Assembly: GCA_900772695.1 (NCBI GenBank)
Contig: CAAGRO010000434.1
Location: forward strand, 1-6,252
Direction: 5' to 3'
Length of the DNA: 6,252 nt
Source of the DNA: an uncultured Oribacterium sp.
GTDB taxonomy: Bacteria; Bacillota; Clostridia; Lachnospirales; Lachnospiraceae
Shown in pieces: positions 1-5,739 of the stretch (position 1 is the stretch's first letter; every line of letters begins with the position of its first letter). The notes below the pieces were generated by a model. The model was not told where the DNA came from, did not search any database, and saw only the letters and a list, made by a program, of their open reading frames with translations. The position numbers were made by a program, and so were the translations under genes.

Positions 1-277
1 AAAAGAGATAGAACGAAAGCCAGGTTTCCAGCGTCCAGTCCGTGCTCAGCCGGCTCAGCTGGAAGCGTGCGACGCCTTCCCCACCGAGGAGGCCGAGGGC
101 GAGCAGGCCCCGTAGATTCAGCAGTGACTGCGTTCTCTGATACTCCGAAAGATACAAAAAAGCAGCAGCGAAGATCAGGCAAAGGCCGGAAGGGGCGGAA
201 AGACCCGCCTCTCCTAGCACGAAGCTCATGACATACGCTGCTGTATAGATACCAAGTTTAAACCATTCTGTTTTCAT
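1..277 (-). CDS. Membrane protein of unknown function, N-terminal part only (gene runs off the left edge)
   Basis: An open frame of 92 codons starts at the ATG at 277-275 and stays open to the window edge, so only the N-terminus is visible. It begins MKTEWFKLGIYTAAYVMSF. Hydrophobic stretches at about residues 8-20, 27-44 and 55-66, plus a further one starting near 86, suggest a polytopic membrane protein. It begins 20 bases after the cdaR stop, on the same strand; a GGAGA purine stretch lies about 13 bases before the ATG, a weak and rather distant ribosome site. Codon use matches the upstream genes, so it is probably the next gene of the cdaA-cdaR operon. In many Firmicutes this position is held by glmM, but the visible sequence is hydrophobic and has none of the features expected at the start of a phosphoglucosamine mutase. 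An O-antigen-polymerase-like protein is possible but unsupported by any visible motif. The frame is confident; the function is unknown. Confidence 0.75.
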   Translation of the reverse strand, partial: MKTEWFKLGIYTAAYVMSFVLGEAGLSAPSGLCLIFAAAFLYLSEYQRTQSLLNLRGLLALGLLGGEGVARFQLSRLSTDWTLETWLSFYLF

Positions 278-297
278 GAAGTTTATGCATTCTCCGA

Positions 298-1473
298 TCA
301 GTGTCCGGACTGGCTGAGCAGTGTTTCATCATGTGCACTGCCTGACTCATGCGCAGCGGCCGTGCCCTCCAGCTCCGTATCTCCGTCCTGCGCACTGCTC
401 TCCGGCAGCTTCGCTTCGGCCGCCGTACTCTCACTGGTATGCGCACTCTGCGATCCGGAGATGAGTGCCGTCGTGGCAGAGGTTTCGTCGCTGTCGGTCG
501 ACGTCTCCTCCGTCTCCGGTATCTTTTCGATACGGACCGTAACATTGACCTCTGCGTCCTGATCCTCCGCCAGCATCACGCCGGCCGGGAGATAGTCTGC
601 CAGATTATAGGTCACCGTCTTCGTCGCGCTTGCGCCGCTGATGTCGATCTTCGGAAGCTCGAACACCGTCATACCGTCGATGATGTAGGTCGATGCCGCC
701 AGCTTCACGGTCGCCGGTGAAACCGCGGTCGACTCGTACTGATACCCCGCAGCCGGCGTGCCGCTGACACTGGACAGAAGGTTGATGGACTTCTCCTTAT
801 AGAGGGTCACAGCATAGTGGATCGAGCTCGTCGAAGCGCTGACATTCTTGAGGTCATAGAGCTGATTCCCGTTTGCATCATAGTACACAAGCTCTGCAAC
901 CCCGTCCTCGTTCTGTGCGATGCCCTCCACATTGACATCGATCCCGACACTGGATACACGGCCGATTTCGGATTCTGGACCACTCAGATAGACATATTCC
1001 GGGCTGACGATGACATTCGCGACCTTGTAGCCGCTCTTCGGCGTGCCATGCACGGTGTTTTTGATTTCAAACTTCTTTTCCTGGATATCCTCGATGATGA
1101 CCCGGGTGACCGTCGGACGCACCGTCACATCTCCGATCAGCTCGTCCTTATCATTCAGTACATCCACATAGATCGGAACAGCACCGGTGATGCTGTAGTC
1201 CTTCAGATCCACGTAGGCATGGAAATCCGAAGCGCTGATGAGGGAGCGGCTGTTCGTGCGGACACTGTAGCTGATGGTCACACTCGTGCGGTCGATTTCC
1301 CAGGATTTATTCTGTGCCGCAAAGGCCGACTGATTTTCGACCTCGAGGGGCACCGTTTTCATATCCGTCACCTCCGGATGTGAGACATTGACCACCAGCA
1401 GCCAGAGAAGCAGCGCGATCAGGAGACTCAGCACCTTGAGTGGCAGATTTTCCGTAAAGAAATGTTTCATCAT
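298..1473 (-). CDS. cdaR: CdaR, YbbR-domain regulator of the diadenylate cyclase CdaA
   Basis: This 391-residue protein is the expected partner of CdaA; in other Firmicutes CdaR binds CdaA at the membrane and modulates c-di-AMP synthesis. A short basic N-terminus is followed by one strongly hydrophobic helix at about residues 14-30, which anchors the protein with the remainder outside the cell. Three YbbR-type repeats can be seen at about 36-128, 133-225 and 227-316. Repeats two and three share the signature GTPxxGY followed by VSPxxVxL (GTPKSGYKVANVIVSPEYVYL at 143-163 and the equivalent at 238-258). Residues about 318-391 form a low-complexity tail rich in Ser, Thr, Glu and Ala, probably disordered. 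The start ATG at 1473 overlaps the cdaA stop (ATGA), with an AAGGAAGG ribosome site 6 bases upstream; the next codon is also ATG (1470) and is an equally possible start. Translational coupling to cdaA is likely. The family call is firm. Confidence 0.93.
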   Translation of the reverse strand: MMKHFFTENLPLKVLSLLIALLLWLLVVNVSHPEVTDMKTVPLEVENQSAFAAQNKSWEIDRTSVTISYSVRTNSRSLISASDFHAYVDLKDYSITGAVPIYVDVLNDKDELIGDVTVRPTVTRVIIEDIQEKKFEIKNTVHGTPKSGYKVANVIVSPEYVYLSGPESEIGRVSSVGIDVNVEGIAQNEDGVAELVYYDANGNQLYDLKNVSASTSSIHYAVTLYKEKSINLLSSVSGTPAAGYQYESTAVSPATVKLAASTYIIDGMTVFELPKIDISGASATKTVTYNLADYLPAGVMLAEDQDAEVNVTVRIEKIPETEETSTDSDETSATTALISGSQSAHTSESTAAEAKLPESSAQDGDTELEGTAAAHESGSAHDETLLSQSGH

Positions 1474-2324
1474 GCCTTGCCTTCCTTTCGTGTATTACGG
1501 AAGATACGGAAGCGTGTGTTTTTATCGTTTTCCTTCTGCTCTCTCGTCGGAAGCATCGAGCGCAGGGCTTCGGCATCCTGTGCACGACAGAGCTTACCGT
1601 TTGCAGCGACGGACACGCGACCGGTCTCCTCCGAGACCACGATCGTAACAGCGTCACTCGTCTCGGACATGCCGAGCGCAGCACGATGACGTGTACCGAA
1701 GTCCTTCGAGATATCGGTATCGGACAGTGGCAGATAGCAGGTCGCAGCCGTGACCTTATCGCCGACGATCGTGACCGCACCATCATGCAGCGGTGTGTTT
1801 TTCTCGAAGATGTTGATCAGCAGTGCCGCCGACACGATCCCGTTGATACGGATGCCGGTTTCTTCGATTTCCTTCAGCGGCTGATTCTGCTGAATCACGA
1901 TGAGTGCTCCGGTCTTCTTCTTCGCCATCTCGAAGGTCGCACGGATGATTTCGTTGATCGTCGTCACACTGGCGTCATCGATCCCGTCATCCGGAATCAG
2001 ATTGGCGATGAAGTTCCGGCTGCCGAGCTGCTCCAGCGCTTTCCGGAGCTCCGGCTGGAAGATGACGACAGTCGCGATGATGGCCGCCGTCGAGATCCGT
2101 TCGATCAGCCACATGATGGTCGTGAGATGAAGGATCGCTGCCGCGGTGATAAAGGCGGCGATGACCAGCAGACCCTTGAGCAGCTCCCAGGCTCTCGTAT
2201 TCTTGATCCAGAGAAGGAATTCATATACGAGCACCGCGAGGATGATGATCTCGAGGATGTTGGTATAGCCGATCGGTGGCAGGAGGCTCACCCAGCTTTT
2301 CATTTTATCTATCATTCCTGTCAT
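1470..2324 (-). CDS. cdaA: CdaA, membrane diadenylate cyclase (c-di-AMP synthase)
   Basis: CdaA condenses two ATP into cyclic di-AMP and two pyrophosphates; c-di-AMP controls potassium and osmolyte transport and cell-wall homeostasis. The 284-residue protein has the usual length and layout: three hydrophobic segments at about residues 22-40, 48-66 and 69-89, then the cytoplasmic DisA_N/DAC domain at about 90-255. Both catalytic signatures are intact: the DGA motif at 181-183 (within NTPLHDGAV) and RHR at 212-214 (within GTRHRAALG). VIFQPELRKALEQLG at 87-101 is also typical of the family. A charged, Lys/Arg-rich tail of about 25 residues ends the protein. The ATG at 2324 lies 5 bases after the stop of the preceding membrane-protein gene, with AAGAGG about 10 bases upstream; in-frame ATGs at 2315 and 2303 are less well placed. 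The stop overlaps the cdaR start. Nothing suggests loss of activity. Confidence 0.96.
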   Translation of the reverse strand: MTGMIDKMKSWVSLLPPIGYTNILEIIILAVLVYEFLLWIKNTRAWELLKGLLVIAAFITAAAILHLTTIMWLIERISTAAIIATVVIFQPELRKALEQLGSRNFIANLIPDDGIDDASVTTINEIIRATFEMAKKKTGALIVIQQNQPLKEIEETGIRINGIVSAALLINIFEKNTPLHDGAVTIVGDKVTAATCYLPLSDTDISKDFGTRHRAALGMSETSDAVTIVVSEETGRVSVAANGKLCRAQDAEALRSMLPTREQKENDKNTRFRIFRNTRKEGKA

Positions 2325-2329
2325 TCGTT

Positions 2330-3235
2330 CTATGCCTCTTTTCCTGATTTCAGCTTCGGAATCGCTTTTACAAAATAGAAATAATCGTCATCCTCGAAGC
2401 GAAGCCGCTCCGTCCCCTTATAGTCTGCGCCATGAAAGGCCAGCGCATACAGGAAGGCGAGGATACCGGAAAGAATCACGCCGATCAGTGCCGCGCCGAA
2501 AGAAAAAGAGGCTCCGAGCCGCGCGGATCCGATGGCGGAAACCACCAGAATCGAGAGGAGTCCGACGATGACCGCCACACCCCAGTTATACGAAAACACC
2601 ATCTGATGAAGGATAAAGACCAGCACGATGCAGATGGCGAAGGCCATGATGGACACGATCATCGTACGGTTCTGGAAGTAGCCCTGGAAGATGGCGGCAT
2701 ACTGGCTCGCCATCTCCATCGGATCCTTCGTGGAAACACTGAGAGCGGATGCATTCTCCGAGATATACTCGATGAAATAATACATCATCACGCCGATGGA
2801 TACCGGTACGATGGACATCAGTCCGAGGCTGAGCCCTGCGATGATCGGAAGCACATAGGGCACGTGCAGATAAAAGAACAGGGGCACCAGGACGATCAGA
2901 ATCGCATTTCCTGCACGGAAGGCAGACTGTGCGAGCGCCATCAGCAGGAGGATGAAGGCCGCCATGAGGGCGAGCTCCATCGATGTGCCATAGGCATTGC
3001 CCAGCACGAAGACCGCCGACATGACCGTGACGGCCGTCCACGGAAGAAATGAGCACAGCGCCGCAGCGGCGATCACGATCAACAGACTGCCGAACATGGT
3101 ATCGGAGCCTATCCGAAGCCGGATCATGAAAAAGCATATGAACGCGGTCAGCGCCTTCAGTACAGGTGTGAGCCAGTATTCATTTTTGATGTAGAACTTC
3201 TGTAATTCATCCTTCATATCGACCAGCTGTGTCAT
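2330..3235 (-). CDS. Polytopic membrane protein of unknown function, upstream of cdaA
   Basis: This 301-residue protein has roughly eight or nine predicted membrane segments (about residues 25-40, 47-65, 67-80, 87-105, 109-126, 128-156 as one or two, 192-212, 217-237 and 243-267). Its soluble parts are an N-terminal stretch (1-20), a loop at about 158-190 with MASQYAAIFQGYFQNR, and an acidic-aromatic C-terminal tail. The tail carries FEDDDYFYFVKAIPK at 280-294, a dense cluster of Asp and aromatic residues ending in Lys and Pro, which looks like a conserved functional end rather than random sequence. No transporter signature (Walker, ABC permease EAA loop or similar) is visible, so a transporter annotation would be unsupported. 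The ATG at 3235 follows the previous stop by 2 bases, and an AAGGAAG ribosome site precedes it. It lies 5 bases before cdaA, so the two are surely co-expressed. A role in positioning or regulating CdaA is inference from context. Confidence 0.88.
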   Translation of the reverse strand: MTQLVDMKDELQKFYIKNEYWLTPVLKALTAFICFFMIRLRIGSDTMFGSLLIVIAAAALCSFLPWTAVTVMSAVFVLGNAYGTSMELALMAAFILLLMALAQSAFRAGNAILIVLVPLFFYLHVPYVLPIIAGLSLGLMSIVPVSIGVMMYYFIEYISENASALSVSTKDPMEMASQYAAIFQGYFQNRTMIVSIMAFAICIVLVFILHQMVFSYNWGVAVIVGLLSILVVSAIGSARLGASFSFGAALIGVILSGILAFLYALAFHGADYKGTERLRFEDDDYFYFVKAIPKLKSGKEA

Positions 3236-3237
3236 CT

Positions 3238-4011
3238 TTATCTTCCTTCGTGATGTTTTCTGAAATCCATGAGCTGTATGCCATCCGCAGATGCGCTGCC
3301 CGTGTCACTGTGCTGCTTCGGCTCGACCGGATCGTCCAGCCAGCCACCCTGCGGCTCGATCGGATCATCCAGCCAGCCGTTTTCTGGTTCGACCGGATCA
3401 TCCAGCCACTCCTCTTCCTGCCGCTTCGTCGGCTGCGCAGCGTTCTTTCGCAGCGTGTGCTGCGCTTCTGTCTGTTTCGGAGCCGCGGTCGCGCTGCTCC
3501 GTCTGTCCGGCTGTGTCTTCGAATGCTTCACCTGTCGCTCAGGATCTGCCTCCATGATGCGGATCTTTCCGCCCTTTTCCTTATAGAACTCAGAGCCGGC
3601 ACTCTCGATATCCAGCTTCGTATCCGGAGCCTCCTCGAGCTGCAGAAGCTTATCGAGCTTCGCCATATAGTAGAGACTCTTCCGATGAAGATCATCATAG
3701 GCCCGCGCATAGCGCACATAGGAAAACGCCATCATCCCCACGAATCCGAGCACATAGATAAACGCCAGCACCCGGACTGCTGCCACGAGAAACGGGATAT
3801 TGAGATGCATCAGAAGCTCTTCGAGGTTGATCAGCATCAGCAGCATGGACACCAGAATAAAGCACAGTGTATAGTGCACGAGTGCCATGAACATCCTCCG
3901 GGAGAGATAGTCTCCCTTGAAATATCTGCTTACATCCCGTATCGCCTTTCCCTCTTTTCGGTCATAAATCGAAAGCTGGGTCATCAGGCGGATCTTCTCA
4001 ACATTCAGCAT
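3238..4011 (-). CDS. Two-helix membrane protein with WLDDP-repeat cytoplasmic tail, unknown function
   Basis: This is a 257-residue protein of no family I can name. The N-terminal 40 residues are charged and soluble (VEKIRLMTQLSIYDRKEGK). Two hydrophobic helices follow at about 43-61 and 74-97, then an amphipathic, possibly coiled-coil stretch at about 100-127 (YARAYDDLHRKSLYYMAKL). The rest, about 128-257, is hydrophilic and probably disordered. Two closely spaced helices place both ends on the same side, most likely the cytoplasm. Within the tail, residues 201-233 hold three back-to-back 11-residue units with core WLDDP(V/I)EP; the tryptophans are at 202, 213 and 224. The ATG at 4011 lies 3 bases after the TPR gene stop, with AGAGGG 9 bases upstream, and the gene ends 2 bases before the next start, so it sits firmly inside the operon. 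The tail may be a binding platform or linker; this is inference. Confidence 0.87.
   Translation of the reverse strand: MLNVEKIRLMTQLSIYDRKEGKAIRDVSRYFKGDYLSRRMFMALVHYTLCFILVSMLLMLINLEELLMHLNIPFLVAAVRVLAFIYVLGFVGMMAFSYVRYARAYDDLHRKSLYYMAKLDKLLQLEEAPDTKLDIESAGSEFYKEKGGKIRIMEADPERQVKHSKTQPDRRSSATAAPKQTEAQHTLRKNAAQPTKRQEEEWLDDPVEPENGWLDDPIEPQGGWLDDPVEPKQHSDTGSASADGIQLMDFRKHHEGR
3320..3418 (-). repeat. Three tandem 33-bp coding repeats (WLDDPxEP units)
   Basis: Three adjacent 33-bp units occupy 3320-3352, 3353-3385 and 3386-3418 on the plus strand. Over the first 23 bases of each unit, any two copies differ at only two positions; the last ten bases diverge. Read on the minus strand, each unit encodes 11 residues with core WLDDP(V/I)EP, in frame within the membrane protein at 4011-3238. 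A 33-bp unit preserves the frame, so copy number can change without breaking the gene. The near-identity of the DNA, beyond what the protein needs, indicates fairly recent duplication or gene conversion. Confidence 0.9.
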
Positions 4012-4014
4012 GGA

Positions 4015-5316
4015 TCAGTACCCTCTTGCCTGTCTCGCCCGCTCGGCATAATTTGAATCCGGGTGAGCGCCGATGATTTTATCAAACAGTGTATTCGCCT
4101 CGTCTGTTCTTCCCATATTCTGGTAGAGACGTCCGAGGAGATACATATTTTCCGGTTCCTCGCGGATCGCCAGGCTCAGATTATACAGCTCCGCTGCCTG
4201 ATCCCTGTTTCCGCTGTTCCAGGCGTTGGTCGCCTGCTCGGCGAGCTCCTGATAGATCGAGCCCTCCATCTGCACCTTGATGCTCTGAAGCTGCTGCAGC
4301 ATCGTCGCATCACTGATCTTCGTCTGATCGAGGCCCGTATAGAGCTTCGCAGCCTGCAGGTTATCGCCATTCGCCAGCGCTGTCCGGATCTCGTTCAGTG
4401 CCTGGTACTGTCCCATGAAGGAGGCATTGGCATTCTCAAACTGTGAAACCTGCTGAGCCACCTCGGCGTACTGTGACTCCAGCGTATCGTAGGAATCCTT
4501 CAGCTCCGCATATTCACGGTTCGAGGCGTCGAGCTTCTCGGTATAGGAAATCAGCTCGCGATTATTCTCGGCATTGAGCGCCTTCGTCTTCGCCGGCATG
4601 ATCAGCAGATAGAACGCGAAGAGCGCCAGGATGACGCCGACGAAGATGTAGCCGACGACCATCCACGGTGACACCTGCTTCACCTCCTGCGGAATCAGCA
4701 CATCATCATCCGTCATCTTCCGGTGTGAAAATGCATTCTTCAGGCGGCTCTGCTCGACCTCCTTCCGGCCGGTGTTATGCTTGACCTCATCCATCAGCAC
4801 GAGGGCCTTCGGATTATTGCGGTCGATCTTCAGCACGAGGTAGAGGCTGCGCCCCGCCTTCACCCAGTCCTCTCTCTTCATATATAAAAGAGCGAGCAGG
4901 ATGTGCGCCTTGATGTAGTTCGGGCTGTCCTCGATGACCTGGTTGAGCTGCATGATCGCGAGATCCTCGTTGTTGTTCTGCGCATAGTCGAGTGCCTGAT
5001 TATAGCGCTTGACATTGTCCGAACAGATCCGGAGGATCGCCGGCTTCCGCTGGATCTCATCGAGGTAATGGTCCGCGATGTTATCCTGTGGGAGCAGGTT
5101 CATACTGATGACCCACTGCACGAGCGCATCCGCGGTCTCCCCGCACTCGAAAAAGATGAGGCCCAGCAGATTTCGTGCATCCTTCTGATACTTATCGAAG
5201 GTCAGCGACTTCTTCAGGAGCTCGGCGGCGCCACTCAGATCGCGGAGACGTGCCCGCTCCAGTCCCAGATTATAGTAGCAGTTTGCGATCTGCTCCAGCA
5301 TTACGTCATACTTCAT
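4015..5316 (-). CDS. Membrane-spanning TPR / coiled-coil protein, unknown partner
   Basis: This 433-residue protein has TPR-like helices on both sides of a single membrane helix. Residues about 9-80 and 102-182 form two N-terminal blocks; examples are YYNLGLERARLRDLSGAAEL and AHILLALLYMKREDWVKAG. A charged linker leads to the transmembrane helix at about 217-239, followed by a Glu/Lys/Gln-rich coiled-coil region at about 246-298, and then a C-terminal helical block with at least two TPR units at about 354-430 (ELAEQATNAWNSGNRDQAAELY, then MYLLGRLYQNMGRTDEANTL). There is no signal peptide, so the N-terminal block is probably cytoplasmic and the coiled coil and C-terminal TPRs external. TPRs bind other proteins and have no catalytic role. 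The ATG at 5316 overlaps the stop of the small upstream gene (ATGA), suggesting coupled translation, and the gene ends 3 bases before the next. It could act as a scaffold linking the cell surface to the cytoplasm; its partner is unknown. Confidence 0.9.
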   Translation of the reverse strand: MKYDVMLEQIANCYYNLGLERARLRDLSGAAELLKKSLTFDKYQKDARNLLGLIFFECGETADALVQWVISMNLLPQDNIADHYLDEIQRKPAILRICSDNVKRYNQALDYAQNNNEDLAIMQLNQVIEDSPNYIKAHILLALLYMKREDWVKAGRSLYLVLKIDRNNPKALVLMDEVKHNTGRKEVEQSRLKNAFSHRKMTDDDVLIPQEVKQVSPWMVVGYIFVGVILALFAFYLLIMPAKTKALNAENNRELISYTEKLDASNREYAELKDSYDTLESQYAEVAQQVSQFENANASFMGQYQALNEIRTALANGDNLQAAKLYTGLDQTKISDATMLQQLQSIKVQMEGSIYQELAEQATNAWNSGNRDQAAELYNLSLAIREEPENMYLLGRLYQNMGRTDEANTLFDKIIGAHPDSNYAERARQARGY

Positions 5317-5474
5317 GTAGCACTCTCATCCTTTTTATGCTTGATAGCCTCCTCGATGAGACTGGTCATGATGTCGTTCATGTCGGTGAGGTCCACCTTT
5401 GCGATGGCATCCTCGATCTGATCGACATCCAGACTCGGCTTAAAACGTTTGATTTCTTCTTCGTAACTGATCAT
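5313..5474 (-). CDS. Small acidic protein of unknown function, first gene of the cdaA operon
   Basis: This is a 53-residue protein beginning MISYEEEIKRFKPSLDVDQ. It is acidic and has no membrane segment; two amphipathic helices are likely (about 3-25 and 31-46). I recognise no domain. Its stop overlaps the TPR gene start (ATGA at 5316-5313), so translational coupling is likely and it should be made in proportion to the TPR protein. The frame stays open further upstream to an ATG at 5522, which would give 69 residues. I prefer the internal ATG at 5474 because the conserved-looking sequence begins there and the 16 extra residues look like leader. However, neither start has a good ribosome site: AAGGA lies about 15 bases before 5474, and 5522 has none but overlaps the stop of a 13-codon open frame. 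It may be a partner or regulator of the TPR protein, inferred from context only. Confidence 0.72.
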   Translation of the reverse strand: MISYEEEIKRFKPSLDVDQIEDAIAKVDLTDMNDIMTSLIEEAIKHKKDESAT

Positions 5475-5669
5475 AATATTCTTTTCATTTCCTTCTGTTT
5501 CCGTGATCTGAAACCCGCTCATCGCTTGACACAGTGGGACGCAGTCGATAGAATCGGCATTGTGCCTTTATGGTGTCGGACAATGCAGGCGACCAGAGCT
5601 GCGATCACGTCGCGGAAGACATCGACATCTTCCGAATAAGATGCGAGCGTAATTTCAAATCATCAGTTT

Positions 5670-5698
5670 AGTCTATCACATTCCATAGGGGCATTCAA
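5670..5698 (-). promoter_or_regulatory. Candidate sigma-A promoter for the cdaA operon
   Basis: On the minus strand, TTGAAT (5698-5693) and TAGACT (5675-5670) are separated by 17 bases. They match four of six positions in each of the consensus hexamers TTGACA and TATAAT, with ideal spacing. Transcription would begin near 5662, giving a leader of about 190 bases before the ATG at 5474. It lies in the AT-rich part of the divergent region and is the best candidate I can find there. Confidence 0.45.
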
Positions 5699-5720
5699 GA
5701 AAACTGAATTACGATATTAT
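5694..5720 (+). promoter_or_regulatory. Weak candidate promoter for the COG2426 gene
   Basis: TATTAT at 5715-5720 matches the -10 consensus at five of six positions. The only -35-like hexamer nearby is TTCAAG at 5694-5699 (three of six), with a short 15-base spacer. Transcription would begin near 5727, only about 13 bases before the ATG, leaving just room for the GAGG ribosome site at 5730-5733. Its -35 would overlap that of the opposing operon promoter, so the two might compete. Low confidence. Confidence 0.25.
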
Positions 5721-5739
5721 TAGGAAATTGAGGTCAAAA

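Larger units (their letters stand above)
5475..5739. other. Divergent intergenic / leader region
   Basis: This 265-base stretch separates the minus-strand operon from the plus-strand gene. The part nearest the plus gene (about 5650-5739) is AT-rich and holds the promoter candidates. The part nearest the operon (about 5475-5650) is GC-rich and looks like coding DNA. On the minus strand a frame is open from 5659 to the TGA at 5521-5519, 46 codons without a good start, and a second frame is open from 5567 into the small acidic gene. It may be a long mRNA leader, a small unrecognised gene or the remnant of a broken one. I see no tRNA, riboswitch consensus or terminator in it. Confidence 0.6.

Noticed and set aside
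817..1383. A 188-codon plus-strand open frame across cdaR.
   Set aside because: It mirrors the YbbR repeats in the opposite strand and has no independent support.
1686..2378. A 230-codon plus-strand open frame across cdaA.
   Set aside because: It is antisense to a cyclase gene with intact catalytic motifs; its product is Asp/Arg-rich and low in recognisable structure.
3320..3418. CRISPR array or mobile-element repeat.
   Set aside because: The units are directly adjacent without spacers, are in frame, and lie inside a protein gene.
3229..4056. A 275-codon open frame on the plus strand, antisense to the WLDDP membrane protein.
   Set aside because: It lies opposite a well-supported gene with tight operon junctions, its product is rich in Arg, His, Leu and Ile with no fold-like pattern, and it has no ribosome site. 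It is a by-product of codon bias.
5728..5739. TTG at 5728 as the start of the COG2426 protein.
   Set aside because: The ATG at 5740 has GAGG six bases upstream and gives the usual hydrophobic N-terminus; the TTG would place that site inside the gene.
5475..5739. A c-di-AMP riboswitch (ydaO type) or other known riboswitch in the operon leader.
   Set aside because: I see no conserved core resembling such an element, only one small hairpin. A covariance-model scan would settle it.
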